NCBI GenBank assembly: GCA_902537235.1
Contig: CACBAO010000004.1
Location: 1-64,000, forward strand
Direction of reading: 5' to 3'
DNA: 64,000 bases
From: an uncultured Alphaproteobacteria bacterium
GTDB taxonomy: Bacteria; Pseudomonadota; Alphaproteobacteria; Rhodobacterales; Rhodobacteraceae
Under the pieces are notes generated by a model, which saw only the letters and a list, made by a program, of their open reading frames with translations, was not told where the DNA came from and searched no databases. Position 1 is the first letter of the stretch. Each line of letters opens with the position of its first letter. Shown in pieces: positions 26,817 to 35,624 of this stretch. Both the position numbers and the translations under genes were made by a program.

Positions 26817-27803
26817 TCAAGGGACTAAATATATACTTCCCCCACCCTTTCTAGATTCCAAAGTGTCATGCGCATTGGATGCATTTTTCAAATCAAATGG
26901 CGTAAATTCCGAAACCTTAATTATTTCATCTTCAAAAGCTTTAAATACAGAAGCTGCCATATTTTCGTAATTTTTCCGATTCCCAAAATAATGGAAAAGT
27001 ATAGGACGAGAAATAGATAGTGATTTCTCAGCTAATGTACTCATTAATACAGGCTGTACGGGACCTGATGATTGACCAAAATTAATCAAATATCCACAAT
27101 GCGCTAGTGACGATAAAGAAGACTCGAAGGTGTCATTCCCCACAGAATCGAAAACGATATCAACACCTTTTCCATTAGTAACGTCTAATACTTTGTTACT
27201 AAATTTTTCGTCACTTGAAACAAAGGTTTCAATACATCCATTCAATTTCGTGTCCTCAATTTTCTCTTGTGATCCTACACTGCCTATTACCTTCACATCC
27301 ATTGCGGTTGCCCATTGGCAAAGTAGGCGACCAACGCCCCCAGACGCGGCTGTTACCAAAATTGTTTTTGATGAGTCAACTAATGTTATTCGATTCATAA
27401 GCATTTCTACTGTCATCGCTCTTAGGAAATTTGTCGCAACTAATTCATCACTTAAAAAATAAGGGATCTTAATTACTTTATCATGTGAAATATTTATGTG
27501 GGTTGCATAAGCCCCATATTCTCTTGTGCAAAAAGTTACTCTTTCTCCAATCGCAAAGCCTTGAACATTATCCCCAATCTTTTCGACTATACCGCTTGCT
27601 TCGCACCCTGGAATGCCGGGTAAAGTCAATGTTTTGTAAAGTCCCGATCGTACATATACGTCATGGTAGTTTACGCCTATAGCCGTATTTCTAATTCTAA
27701 TTTCATTAGCAGAAGGTTCCCTGATGTCCCTTTCCTGGTGGGACAAGACTTCAGAGGAACCATATTCACTTACGATGATTGCCTTTGACAATTTTTTCTC
27801 CAA
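26817..27803 (-). CDS. NADPH:quinone oxidoreductase/zeta-crystallin-type MDR
   Basis: 328-aa medium-chain dehydrogenase/reductase without the structural zinc cysteines. GroES-like domain with GVNYHDVYVRSGLYKTLTLP and GCEASGIVEKIGDNV; Rossmann loop VTAASGGVGRLLCQWA; DIVFDSVGNDTF. Reduces quinones or enones with NADPH. Same strand as the sulfurtransferase. Confidence 0.9.
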   Translation of the reverse strand: MEKKLSKAIIVSEYGSSEVLSHQERDIREPSANEIRIRNTAIGVNYHDVYVRSGLYKTLTLPGIPGCEASGIVEKIGDNVQGFAIGERVTFCTREYGAYATHINISHDKVIKIPYFLSDELVATNFLRAMTVEMLMNRITLVDSSKTILVTAASGGVGRLLCQWATAMDVKVIGSVGSQEKIEDTKLNGCIETFVSSDEKFSNKVLDVTNGKGVDIVFDSVGNDTFESSLSSLAHCGYLINFGQSSGPVQPVLMSTLAEKSLSISRPILFHYFGNRKNYENMAASVFKAFEDEIIKVSEFTPFDLKNASNAHDTLESRKGGGSIYLVP

Positions 27804-27887
27804 TTAGCTTGTTAAAATTTATAAATAATTTAAGCTCATATTCTTTGCATGCTAGTTATCGCAATTTATTAAAGCAGGAATTAATAT

Positions 27888-29054
27888 ATGAATATTTTAC
27901 CAGAAATAGCCAAAATATCCAATGAACTAAAAAAAATTTTTAAAGACCTTCACCAGCATCCTGAATTAGGCTTTGAAGAGATAAGAACATCTGAAATAGT
28001 AAAAGAAAAGCTTCAAAACTTTGGTGTAGACGAGATACACACACAAATAGGAAAGACGGGAGTAGTAGCTGTTATAAATGGTAAACAACAAGGTGCTAAT
28101 AAAATTGGGCTGAGAGCAGATATGGATGCGCTTCCAATTGAGGAAACAACTAACCTAGATTATGCGTCAAAAAACCCGGGCAAAATGCATGCCTGTGGGC
28201 ATGATGGGCATACTACAATGTTGCTAGGGGCAGCAAAGCATCTGTGTGAAACCCGCAATTTTAAAGGTAAGGCGATCTTAATTTTTCAACCAGCTGAGGA
28301 AGGCTTAGGAGGAGCACGACTTATGCTAAAAGAGGGTTTATTTGAAAAGTTTCCATGCTCTGAAATTTATGGAATACATAATTCTCCAAATGGTAGACAT
28401 AGTGAGATTTCAATATGCAAAGGCAAAGCCATGGCTGGTGCTTCTTTTTTTGATATCACAATAAATGCAAAAGGAAGTCATGCTGCTATGCCTCATCAAT
28501 CTATAGATCCGATTATTATTTGCGCAAACATGATTGATCAAATGCAGGCTATAGTTTCAAGAAATACGCCACCTCTAGAAAGCGTTGTTTTATCAATAAC
28601 TCAGATCCATTCTGGCTCGGCGTACAATGTAATTCCAGAGGAAGCTACCCTCTGTGGAACGATACGGTATTTTTCCGAAGAAGTTTATGCGTTAGTTGAA
28701 GATCGTGTAAAAGCGATATGCAGAGGGCTTGAAGCAACCTATAATGTCGAAGTAATTCCTGACCTTCGAAATACTTTTGATGTTCTACGTAATGATAATG
28801 AACTAAGTGATTGTTATATGGATGCCGCAGAAGAAATTGTTGGAAAAGAGAATATTATACGAACTGCAAGGCCAGCTACTGGCTCTGAAGACTTTGCCGA
28901 TATGCTAAAACATGTTAGAGGAGCTTACTGTAGGATAGGCCATAGTGGAACTCAACCACTGCATAGCCCTAAGTTTACACTAGATCCAGAGATAATTCCA
29001 GTAGGTGCATCAGTTTTAGCTAGGCTAGTAGAAAAGCAATTGCCCACCAATTAA
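27888..29054 (+). CDS. M20D amidohydrolase (hippurate/N-acyl-amino-acid hydrolase type)
   Basis: 388 aa. Motifs: DLHQHPELGFEEIRTS, IGLRADMDALPIEE, KMHACGHDGHTTMLLG (Cys and His metal ligands), IFQPAEEGLGGARLML (catalytic Glu pair) and TGSEDFADML. Hydrolyses N-acyl amino acids or related amides in the cytosol. Full family length with a normal ATG. Stands alone between the divergent oxidoreductase and a convergent SulP transporter. Confidence 0.93.
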   Translation: MNILPEIAKISNELKKIFKDLHQHPELGFEEIRTSEIVKEKLQNFGVDEIHTQIGKTGVVAVINGKQQGANKIGLRADMDALPIEETTNLDYASKNPGKMHACGHDGHTTMLLGAAKHLCETRNFKGKAILIFQPAEEGLGGARLMLKEGLFEKFPCSEIYGIHNSPNGRHSEISICKGKAMAGASFFDITINAKGSHAAMPHQSIDPIIICANMIDQMQAIVSRNTPPLESVVLSITQIHSGSAYNVIPEEATLCGTIRYFSEEVYALVEDRVKAICRGLEATYNVEVIPDLRNTFDVLRNDNELSDCYMDAAEEIVGKENIIRTARPATGSEDFADMLKHVRGAYCRIGHSGTQPLHSPKFTLDPEIIPVGASVLARLVEKQLPTN

Positions 29055-29068
29055 TTAATAAGATTAAA

Positions 29069-30667
29069 TTATTTAGCTAGGACGCCCGTCTTTACATTAT
29101 AATCAACAGCTATCTGGTAAGTTGGATCGTCATCGCTGTCTACCATAAGCTGACCTGTTTTTGTCAAGAGGTCATGACAATCACGGCTTAAGTGACGCAA
29201 TTTCACCTCTCTTCCAGAACTTTGATATTTTTCAGCAATATCTTCAATGGCTTTCAACGCTGATTGATCAACTACCTTTGACTTAGCAAAATCTAGAATA
29301 ACTGTTTTCGGGTCATTATCTGGTTTGAAAATTTCAACAAAACTTTCGACTGATCCAAAAAAAAGAGGTCCTTCAATATCGTAAACCTTAGCTCCCTTTG
29401 TTCTTATAGAGGGGCGTTCAACGGCTCGTATCCTTATAGCGGAGTTCCAGGCAAATACTAAAGCAGAAACTATAACACCCACTAAAACAGCAACAGCTAA
29501 GTCTTCAAGCACTGTGACAACAGTTACCAAGACGATAACAAGAGCATCAGATTTCGGGATTTTTGTAATTAAGCTGATAGAATTCCAAGCAAATGTACCA
29601 ATTACGACCATGAACATCACACCCACTAACGCCGCTATCGGAATGGCTTCAATAAGCGCACTGCCATACAAAATAAAGAAAAGTAGAAAAAGAGAGGCGG
29701 CTGTAGCGGCAATTCTTGTTCTTCCGCCTGATTTAACATTAATCATAGACTGACCAATCATCGCACATCCGCCCATACCACCAAAAAACCCTGTAATGGT
29801 ATTTGCCGCTCCTTGCGCCATGCACTCCTGTCTCGTTCCACCTCTTTTATTCGTGATTTCCCCAACAAGGTTCAGAGTTAAAAGACTTTCAATTAATCCA
29901 ATAGCAGACAGCACTATTGCGTAAGGGAAAATAATATATAAAGTTTCTAAGTTAAGAGGAACCATCGGAATAGAAAAAAGTGGTAAGCTACCAGCCACCG
30001 GGGCGAGATCTCCGACGGAGGGAACAGGAATATCAAAATAAATAACGACTAGGCTGACAATGATTATTGCTGCTAAAGGTCCAGGCAATAGTCGTGTTAT
30101 TTTTGGAGTAAGCCAAATTAAGGCCATTGTAATACAGACTATTAAGACCGAAGTGCTTAATAGCATACCGCTCATCCATTCCAAATTGCCATCTGCAGTT
30201 TCATATTGAAATTGCCTCATTTGAGCAAGGCCAATTACTATTGCGAGCCCATTAACAAAACCCAACATCACTGGCTGAGGAACCATCCGAATAAATTTTC
30301 CTAGCTTAAAAACACCAGCAAGTATCTGAAGTATACCCATAAGGATTACAGTCGCAAATAGGTATTGAACACCGTGCTCCGATACAAGGGAAATCATAAC
30401 TACAGCCAAGGCACCTGTCGCACCCGAGATCATCCCTGGCCTTCCGCCAAAGAGAGCGGTAACCAAACCAACAATAAAAGCAGCATATAATCCAACAAGA
30501 GGCTCTACTCCAGCTACAAAAGCAAACGCAACAGCTTCAGCAACTAATGCTATAGCTACCGTTAGCCCGGCGAGTATCTCAACTCTCAGAAGTGAGATAG
30601 AGAGCTGGTTACTAAGAGAATTATTTTGATAGCTCTCAGCTAATATCGAAATTGCTGTTTTTATCAC
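29069..30667 (-). CDS. SulP-family anion transporter with STAS domain
   Basis: 532-aa inner-membrane protein with 10-14 hydrophobic segments, the SulP signature region VAEAVAFAFVAGVEPLVGLYAAFI, and a C-terminal STAS domain (about 425-520, VYDIEGPLFFGSVESFVE ... VVDQSALKAIEDIAEKY). Carries sulfate, bicarbonate or dicarboxylates; no adjacent gene decides which. The upstream spacer has AGTGGT (30681-30686) facing ACCACT (30702-30707), a weak operator candidate. Confidence 0.92.
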   Translation of the reverse strand: MIKTAISILAESYQNNSLSNQLSISLLRVEILAGLTVAIALVAEAVAFAFVAGVEPLVGLYAAFIVGLVTALFGGRPGMISGATGALAVVMISLVSEHGVQYLFATVILMGILQILAGVFKLGKFIRMVPQPVMLGFVNGLAIVIGLAQMRQFQYETADGNLEWMSGMLLSTSVLIVCITMALIWLTPKITRLLPGPLAAIIIVSLVVIYFDIPVPSVGDLAPVAGSLPLFSIPMVPLNLETLYIIFPYAIVLSAIGLIESLLTLNLVGEITNKRGGTRQECMAQGAANTITGFFGGMGGCAMIGQSMINVKSGGRTRIAATAASLFLLFFILYGSALIEAIPIAALVGVMFMVVIGTFAWNSISLITKIPKSDALVIVLVTVVTVLEDLAVAVLVGVIVSALVFAWNSAIRIRAVERPSIRTKGAKVYDIEGPLFFGSVESFVEIFKPDNDPKTVILDFAKSKVVDQSALKAIEDIAEKYQSSGREVKLRHLSRDCHDLLTKTGQLMVDSDDDPTYQIAVDYNVKTGVLAK

Positions 30668-30926
30668 TGGCTACCTCTTTAGTGGTTTAAAAAAAATTTG
30701 TACCACTTAATATGGACTTTAGAGAAATATGTAAAGCCTGTTTTCTCTATTGAGATAGAATATAAAAAACTTTGTTAGGACTGATTAAATCACTTGCCAG
30801 TTAAAAATACCTTCAATTGATAAGCTCGTTGACAAAAAAATCCTTGCTTTTCGGCTCCAAAAAGAGAAGCGTTTTCTACATTTTTGGAATCAAAAAGATT
30901 TATCAAAAGTCGATTATATAAGAACA

Positions 30927-31640
30927 ATGGTTACCGTAGCATCTGTTTCAAATAATTTTTCGTGGATTTTTTTCTCTGCTTATCAATGTGCAATTAGATA
31001 TCATTTTAAACAAAAAAAAAGAGTAACTATTTCTCTAGCAGTTAGAGAAATCTCTGATGACCCTTTGAAAACTTCTTTTGATAATAAAAAAAATATGTTG
31101 TTACTAAATGGGAAGAAGTCTTGGTTGGTGAGCACAAATGTGGACATGATCCTATTGTATGTAAAGCTAGGGAAACCTATAGAGTTGCCACTAAATAATG
31201 AGACGAATTTTCTAAACTCCGTTTTAGTTCCGCTTTATAAAGAAAAATCCGCAATTCGTGAGACGTTTGAGAAAGTAAAATTTCTAAGAAATTTGAGTCA
31301 AGGCAGTTTAACTTTGAAAGATACAAAAATTATGTCTACAAATATTTTTTCAGGGAAAAACATCCGCGGTTTCGGGTATATAGAGCAATTTTTTGTTATG
31401 CTCTCCCTCGGCATATTTTTTGTTACAAAGGTCAATAACGTTAAATATAAGACGATGTTTTTTAAAGCAGTGAAAGCATTAATTATTGATTTCAACACAC
31501 GTAAATCTCCTAAAATAACAGTAAGATTTCACAAAAAAAGCTTTAAAAAAATGATACATATTTTCGATAGTTTACCCGAGAGAAAAGTAATAATTGGTTG
31601 GGAATTTGATAAGAATATTTTCTTCAACCTGCTTAAATAA
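30927..31640 (+). CDS. Hypothetical protein, possibly a diverged or 5'-truncated acyl-CoA-dehydrogenase-like protein
   Basis: 237 aa from ATG 30927. Faint resemblance to the acyl-CoA dehydrogenase middle domain: ISLAVREISDDPLKTSF then MLLLNGKKSWLVSTNVD, which parallels the xxxLNGxKxWItNg segment. The same frame stays open for 46 codons upstream (from 30789 after a TAA) and reads protein-like (LVDKKILAFRLQKEKRFL), but has no ATG, GTG or TTG. So either the gene starts at 30927 or it lost its 5' end. No other catalytic motif is clear. Confidence 0.45.
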   Translation: MVTVASVSNNFSWIFFSAYQCAIRYHFKQKKRVTISLAVREISDDPLKTSFDNKKNMLLLNGKKSWLVSTNVDMILLYVKLGKPIELPLNNETNFLNSVLVPLYKEKSAIRETFEKVKFLRNLSQGSLTLKDTKIMSTNIFSGKNIRGFGYIEQFFVMLSLGIFFVTKVNNVKYKTMFFKAVKALIIDFNTRKSPKITVRFHKKSFKKMIHIFDSLPERKVIIGWEFDKNIFFNLLK

Positions 31641-31717
31641 AAAGTTCACTAATAATACCTTTCCAAAGTATAGTTTTTTTGGTATAGTTCAAATAAGTTA
31701 GTAAAAGGAGTATAGGT

Positions 31718-31987
31718 ATGAAACTAAATTTATTCGTCGCCATGATGCTTTTTTGTTTTAGCACAACATCTTTTGCTGAGGGACTTTGGACCCATTGGTG
31801 TGACCCGAAGTCAGTATGGTTTTCTGAAAAAATAAGTAGTGGAATTCAAACCGCTTCTCTTGATACAGAGACCTTGCTCAAGGTAGATGAACTTACTGTT
31901 CAATGTCATTATGAGGTCAATTTGGGCCTATCAACATATGAAACAGCAAAGTGCAAAAAAGCTCTTGACCTCGTAGGTTATAACTAA
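31718..31987 (+). CDS. Small secreted protein, 89 aa
   Basis: N-terminal signal peptide MKLNLFVAMMLFCFSTTSFAEG with a likely cleavage after SFA. The mature part has three Cys (WCDPKSVW, VQCHYE, KCKK), possibly disulfide-bonded in the periplasm. Good Shine-Dalgarno AAAGGAG about 9 nt before the ATG. Function unknown. Confidence 0.7.
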   Translation: MKLNLFVAMMLFCFSTTSFAEGLWTHWCDPKSVWFSEKISSGIQTASLDTETLLKVDELTVQCHYEVNLGLSTYETAKCKKALDLVGYN

Positions 31988-32015
31988 TTTTTATAACGTA
32001 ATCATTCTTTTTTCT

Positions 32016-32043
32016 TATGGAGAGGCTACCAGTACTCTCCATA
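32016..32043. terminator. Hairpin between convergent genes
   Basis: Nine-bp inverted repeat: TATGGAGAG (32016-32024) and CTCTCCATA (32035-32043), 10-nt loop. It overlaps the stop of the SDR gene. There is no T-run after the stem on either strand, so a canonical intrinsic terminator is not supported; it may block read-through between convergent transcripts. Confidence 0.35.
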
Positions 32044-32736
32044 GGGTCGTAACTCGACTCTGAAAGACCATGTAGATTTGTCCTGCTTTACAACATTGAA
32101 GATCTCTTTTGCTATATTTTTTGGGGAAGCAAAAAACTGATCTGGCTTATCTGGGGCAAGACGCGGTCGTGTTCTTGGGGTATCAATTAAGGCATCTATG
32201 ATAATATACGCTACATGTATTCCCTTTGGTCCAAATTCCCTGGCCATAGACTCTGCTAATATCTTCTGAGCAGATTTAGACGCAGCAAAAAAACCCCATC
32301 CATCTTTTCCTCTTTCCGCAGCCGTATTGCCAGTAACAATAATTGTGCCGCTCTCTTGTTCTAACATTTTTGGAAGTGTCGCTTGTGATAAAATAAGTAA
32401 GGCAGTTGTGTTAACTCTAAAATTTTTTTCCAAATCTTCGTAGCTCAAATCTAGGATCGGTCCTCGCGTTCCCAGGGGAGCATTATGTATCACAACCTCA
32501 GCTGGCCCAAGGTCGGTTTGTATTTTATTAATTGTTTTTTGAAAATCCACTATTTTCCCGACATCACAAGGATAGGCCGTGGTATTGCCATACTTTCTTT
32601 CTAAATATTTGAGATTTTCTTCCGTTCGAGCAATCATTGCAACATGGTAGCCATTCTCCGAAAAGTAACGTGCAATTTCAGCACCTGTACCAGTTTCCGG
32701 TCCAACTCCTGTTAATATACATAATTTTCTATTCAT
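32026..32736 (-). CDS. Short-chain dehydrogenase/reductase
   Basis: 236 aa. Rossmann start LCILTGVGPETGTGAEIARYF (variant GxxxGxG), HNAPLG in place of the usual NNAG, and a catalytic region with FFAASKSAQKILAESMAREFG in which the usual Tyr of YxxxK is replaced by Phe-Ala-Ala-Ser-Lys. The altered catalytic Tyr makes typical SDR chemistry uncertain. Its start overlaps the GST gene end by 8 nt, so both are coupled. Confidence 0.85.
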   Translation of the reverse strand: MNRKLCILTGVGPETGTGAEIARYFSENGYHVAMIARTEENLKYLERKYGNTTAYPCDVGKIVDFQKTINKIQTDLGPAEVVIHNAPLGTRGPILDLSYEDLEKNFRVNTTALLILSQATLPKMLEQESGTIIVTGNTAAERGKDGWGFFAASKSAQKILAESMAREFGPKGIHVAYIIIDALIDTPRTRPRLAPDKPDQFFASPKNIAKEIFNVVKQDKSTWSFRVELRPYGEYW

Positions 32737-33361
32737 TTAATTTGAACCTTCTATCCAGTTTTTCATGCCACACTTTGACCTCTTCAAATTCATCAAAATT
32801 CATTTCGATAGCAATGGCAAGCTGTACTACCTCGTAGCCCGTTATGTCAGCGATGCTTAACGCTTCTCCGGCTACGTATGGGGATGTATTTAAATGAGTG
32901 TTTAGTCTCTCGAACATAATTCGGCACGAGTCTATCCCTCTTTTTGCTATTTCAGGAACTTGTGGTAAATCGTTACGCGTTCCAGACAAAACTTTTCCTT
33001 CGTATCTCTCAAATTTATTTCTGATTCCATTAATAAGGGGAATATATCCATCAATTTCAAGTCGTCTATCCCACATTTCAATGATTGCTCTTTGTTTAGA
33101 AGTCTTTCCAAATAACTTTGTTGAAGTGTTATTAGTCTCTTCTAAAAATCGACAGATTGCCACACTTTCGGAAATTACAGTCCCATCATCTAATTCAAGA
33201 AAAGGAATGCAATGGAATGGATTAAGCGAATTATAAGGCTCTTCAAATTGATCCCCGTCTCTAACATTAAGTTGCACTATTGGCACCTTAATTCCTGTTT
33301 CTTTGAGAAAGAAAGTAACTCTCTTAGAGGCAGGAGCCAGATCAAATTGATAAAGTTTCAA
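32729..33361 (-). CDS. Glutathione S-transferase
   Basis: 210 aa. KLYQFDLAPASKRVTFFLKE at the N-terminus with Ser as likely catalytic residue, then NPFHCIPFLELDDGTVISESVAICRFLEE (cis-Pro and glutathione Ser), and a helical C-terminal domain with ALSIADITGYEVVQ. Upstream partner of the overlapping SDR gene. Confidence 0.88.
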   Translation of the reverse strand: MKLYQFDLAPASKRVTFFLKETGIKVPIVQLNVRDGDQFEEPYNSLNPFHCIPFLELDDGTVISESVAICRFLEETNNTSTKLFGKTSKQRAIIEMWDRRLEIDGYIPLINGIRNKFERYEGKVLSGTRNDLPQVPEIAKRGIDSCRIMFERLNTHLNTSPYVAGEALSIADITGYEVVQLAIAIEMNFDEFEEVKVWHEKLDRRFKLNE

Positions 33362-33475
33362 ATATTTTTCCTTCTTTTCAAGAGCAAGCTTAGTTCATAT
33401 TTTGAATTAAACAAAATATATAAATATAAATTTAGTAATTTTTGTCGTTTATAGTATTGGGATAATGGGTTTGGA

Positions 33476-34288
33476 ATGTCGTTAACTATAACTAATGACA
33501 GTGCAATTGGAATTGCATTAATTGCGTTGGGTCGTTCATCAAGTTTGATGAATGAATCTATGGAACGTTTGTCCACTGGTAAAAGAATTAACAGGGCCTC
33601 TGACGACCCTGCCGGGATTCGTCAAGTAATAAGACTCAATGCAGAAATTCAAGGATTAAAAACTGCGTCAAGGAATGCAGCCGATGGACAGTCTTTAGTA
33701 GACACTTTAGACACAAGTTTATCTGAAGTGCAATCTATATTGCTAAGAATGCGCGAGCTTACTATCCATGCTATAAGTGATACGAATTCTGTCGCTGATA
33801 GATTGGCGTTAAACTCCGAGTTATCGCAACTAGAGCTAGAAATCACCCGCATCGGTAGCACTACCTCTTTCGGGGGCAAACCAGTATTTGATGGAAACTT
33901 GCACTATCTTCAGATCGGACCTCGATCCGGTAACACGCTGGAAGTTCAAGCCTATATTCTGAGCGCCTCTACACTGGGATTAACACAAGATTTAACAACG
34001 AGAAGCAACGCGGAAAACTATTTGGGCACCATAGATACTGCGATTGAAGGTATTAATGGGAAAAGAGCTGCTGCAGGAGCATTATCAAATAGACTGGATT
34101 TCATAATGTCCACCCTAGATAATAGTAAAGTAAACCTGATCAAATCCAGGAGTACTATTGAAGACGCAGATTTTGCCATGGAGAGTATGAAATTGGCAAA
34201 AGCGAAAATATTGGAACAGGTTGCAATAGCAATGATCGCTCAGGCGAATGCTAGAACACAATGGATACTAAAGCTTTTGGACATTTGA
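33476..34288 (+). CDS. Flagellin, short form without central variable domain
   Basis: 270 aa. The N-terminal D0/D1 signature MNESMERLSTGKRINRASDDPAG and a C-terminal D1/D0 end, FAMESMKLAKAKILEQVAIAMIAQAN then a terminal LLDI, are both present, joined by about 70 residues, so D2/D3 domains are lacking. Flagellins polymerise into the filament outside the cell. No other filament, hook or motor gene adjoins; the MotA-like gene at 18798 is 14 kb away. No clear sigma-28 promoter seen. Confidence 0.9.
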   Translation: MSLTITNDSAIGIALIALGRSSSLMNESMERLSTGKRINRASDDPAGIRQVIRLNAEIQGLKTASRNAADGQSLVDTLDTSLSEVQSILLRMRELTIHAISDTNSVADRLALNSELSQLELEITRIGSTTSFGGKPVFDGNLHYLQIGPRSGNTLEVQAYILSASTLGLTQDLTTRSNAENYLGTIDTAIEGINGKRAAAGALSNRLDFIMSTLDNSKVNLIKSRSTIEDADFAMESMKLAKAKILEQVAIAMIAQANARTQWILKLLDI

Positions 34289-34310
34289 AAAAAAATGTTA
34301 AATAAAGTAC

Positions 34311-35087
34311 ATGAAGTTAAATGTCGATAAAATAAGTACCTTTCTTTTTGAGGCGCACGAAGCCGGTGATAGATTTGTAAATCTTGAAAAAGACATGAAA
34401 CCAAAAGATTTCGATGAAGCTTACAAAGTTCAAACGCAATTACGGCAAAAGTTACCCCGAGGATCACTTGGAGGGTACAAAATTGCCCTATCTTCTAAAA
34501 TACAACAAGACTACCACAAAATCAGTCACCCAGTTTATGGTGGTCTCTTTAAGAATGAGATTTTCAATAGTCCTAAGACAATAGCTCTAAAGAACTACCA
34601 CAGAATGAGTGTCGAGTTTGAATTAGCCTTTGAACTATCTGAACGCATCATAGACCCCTCTATCCATCGAAACCCAGAAAATATTGTTCACGATATTCGA
34701 AATGTTTTACCCGCTATCGAGCTCATAGATGATAGGGGTGCAAATTATGATGGTTTAGATCCACTTTCTTTAGCCTGTGATAATGCGTGGTCTGCTGGCC
34801 TAGTTTTAGGAGATCCAATAAATAATTGGCAGGAAAAAGATTTTCTGGACATACAATCGACATGTGAATGGAATAATGAACCAAGGTTAACAACTAGCGT
34901 GCTTGACGCGAAGCCTTTTGAAAATCTGTGCTGGTTGATCAATGAGCTACACTCGCGCAAAAGTGAACTAAAACCTGGAATGATTATAATAACAGGAAGT
35001 GTCTTTAAAGTAAGACAAGCAAAAGTGGGGGATAAAATAAATCATATTCTTGCTGATCATGGGAAAGTTAGCATTGCAGTAATTTAG
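34311..35087 (+). CDS. 2-keto-4-pentenoate hydratase family protein
   Basis: 258 aa, fumarylacetoacetase fold. LGGYKIALSSKIQQDY, FELAFELSERIID (metal Glu), VLPAIELIDDRGANY, and the C-terminal GMIIITGSVFKVRQAKVGD match MhpD/HpaH-type hydratases, which hydrate 2-hydroxydienoates. Begins 23 nt after the flagellin gene and 30 nt before the ATC-hydrolase-like gene. Confidence 0.85.
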   Translation: MKLNVDKISTFLFEAHEAGDRFVNLEKDMKPKDFDEAYKVQTQLRQKLPRGSLGGYKIALSSKIQQDYHKISHPVYGGLFKNEIFNSPKTIALKNYHRMSVEFELAFELSERIIDPSIHRNPENIVHDIRNVLPAIELIDDRGANYDGLDPLSLACDNAWSAGLVLGDPINNWQEKDFLDIQSTCEWNNEPRLTTSVLDAKPFENLCWLINELHSRKSELKPGMIIITGSVFKVRQAKVGDKINHILADHGKVSIAVI

Positions 35088-35116
35088 GAAGTAACTGTTT
35101 AATTTGGAGATAATAG

Positions 35117-35623
35117 ATGGAAAGCAACACAAAGTTAAAAGATGAGCTAACGCAAAAGATTGGAGTTTTAACACGCCGCGAAACAGAAGCTAGGATCATA
35201 GCACCTTTTGTAGATGCTCTAATAAAAACCTTTGGCAAAGAAAAAATAATACCGATTTTAGAAAAAACAGTTATAGAGCTAGCTCGCAATCAAGGCTCAT
35301 CTCTGGCGAAAGAATATGGCAATGATGTTTCTGCTTTTCTTGAAACGCTTAAGTTCTGGACTCAAGATGGAGCGCTAGAAATAGACTTGCTGGAAAAGAA
35401 TGATACAAAACTTGATTTTAATGTAACAAGGTGTAGATATGCCGAAATGTATAAGGCGTTAGGAATACAAGACCTTGGGGCTGTTTTGTCTTGCAATAGA
35501 GATGCCGCAATGATTGAAGGATTCAACCAAAATGCAAGACTTAATCGAGAGACCACTATCATGAGTGGTGGAAAATGCTGTACTTTTAGATATACGTTTG
35601 AGAATACCAGCGTGCAGGGATAA
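35117..35623 (+). CDS. L-2-amino-thiazoline-4-carboxylate hydrolase-like protein
   Basis: 168 aa. The pattern RRETEARIIAPFVDALI, AEMYKALGIQDLGAVLSCNRD, MIEGFNQNARLNRETTIM and GKCCTFRY matches, from memory, the ATC-hydrolase family (PF14196), named after a Pseudomonas enzyme that opens the thiazoline ring. Conserved Cys residues (CRY, SCNRD, KCC) could be catalytic or metal-binding. The neighbours (hydratase before, membrane hydrolase and FAD monooxygenase after) suggest ring-opening catabolism of an unknown heterocycle. Confidence 0.72.
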   Translation: MESNTKLKDELTQKIGVLTRRETEARIIAPFVDALIKTFGKEKIIPILEKTVIELARNQGSSLAKEYGNDVSAFLETLKFWTQDGALEIDLLEKNDTKLDFNVTRCRYAEMYKALGIQDLGAVLSCNRDAAMIEGFNQNARLNRETTIMSGGKCCTFRYTFENTSVQG

Positions 35624-35624
35624 G

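Noticed and set aside
32016..32043. Canonical intrinsic terminator between convergent genes
   Set aside because: Good stem but no T-run after it on either strand, so reported only as a hairpin.
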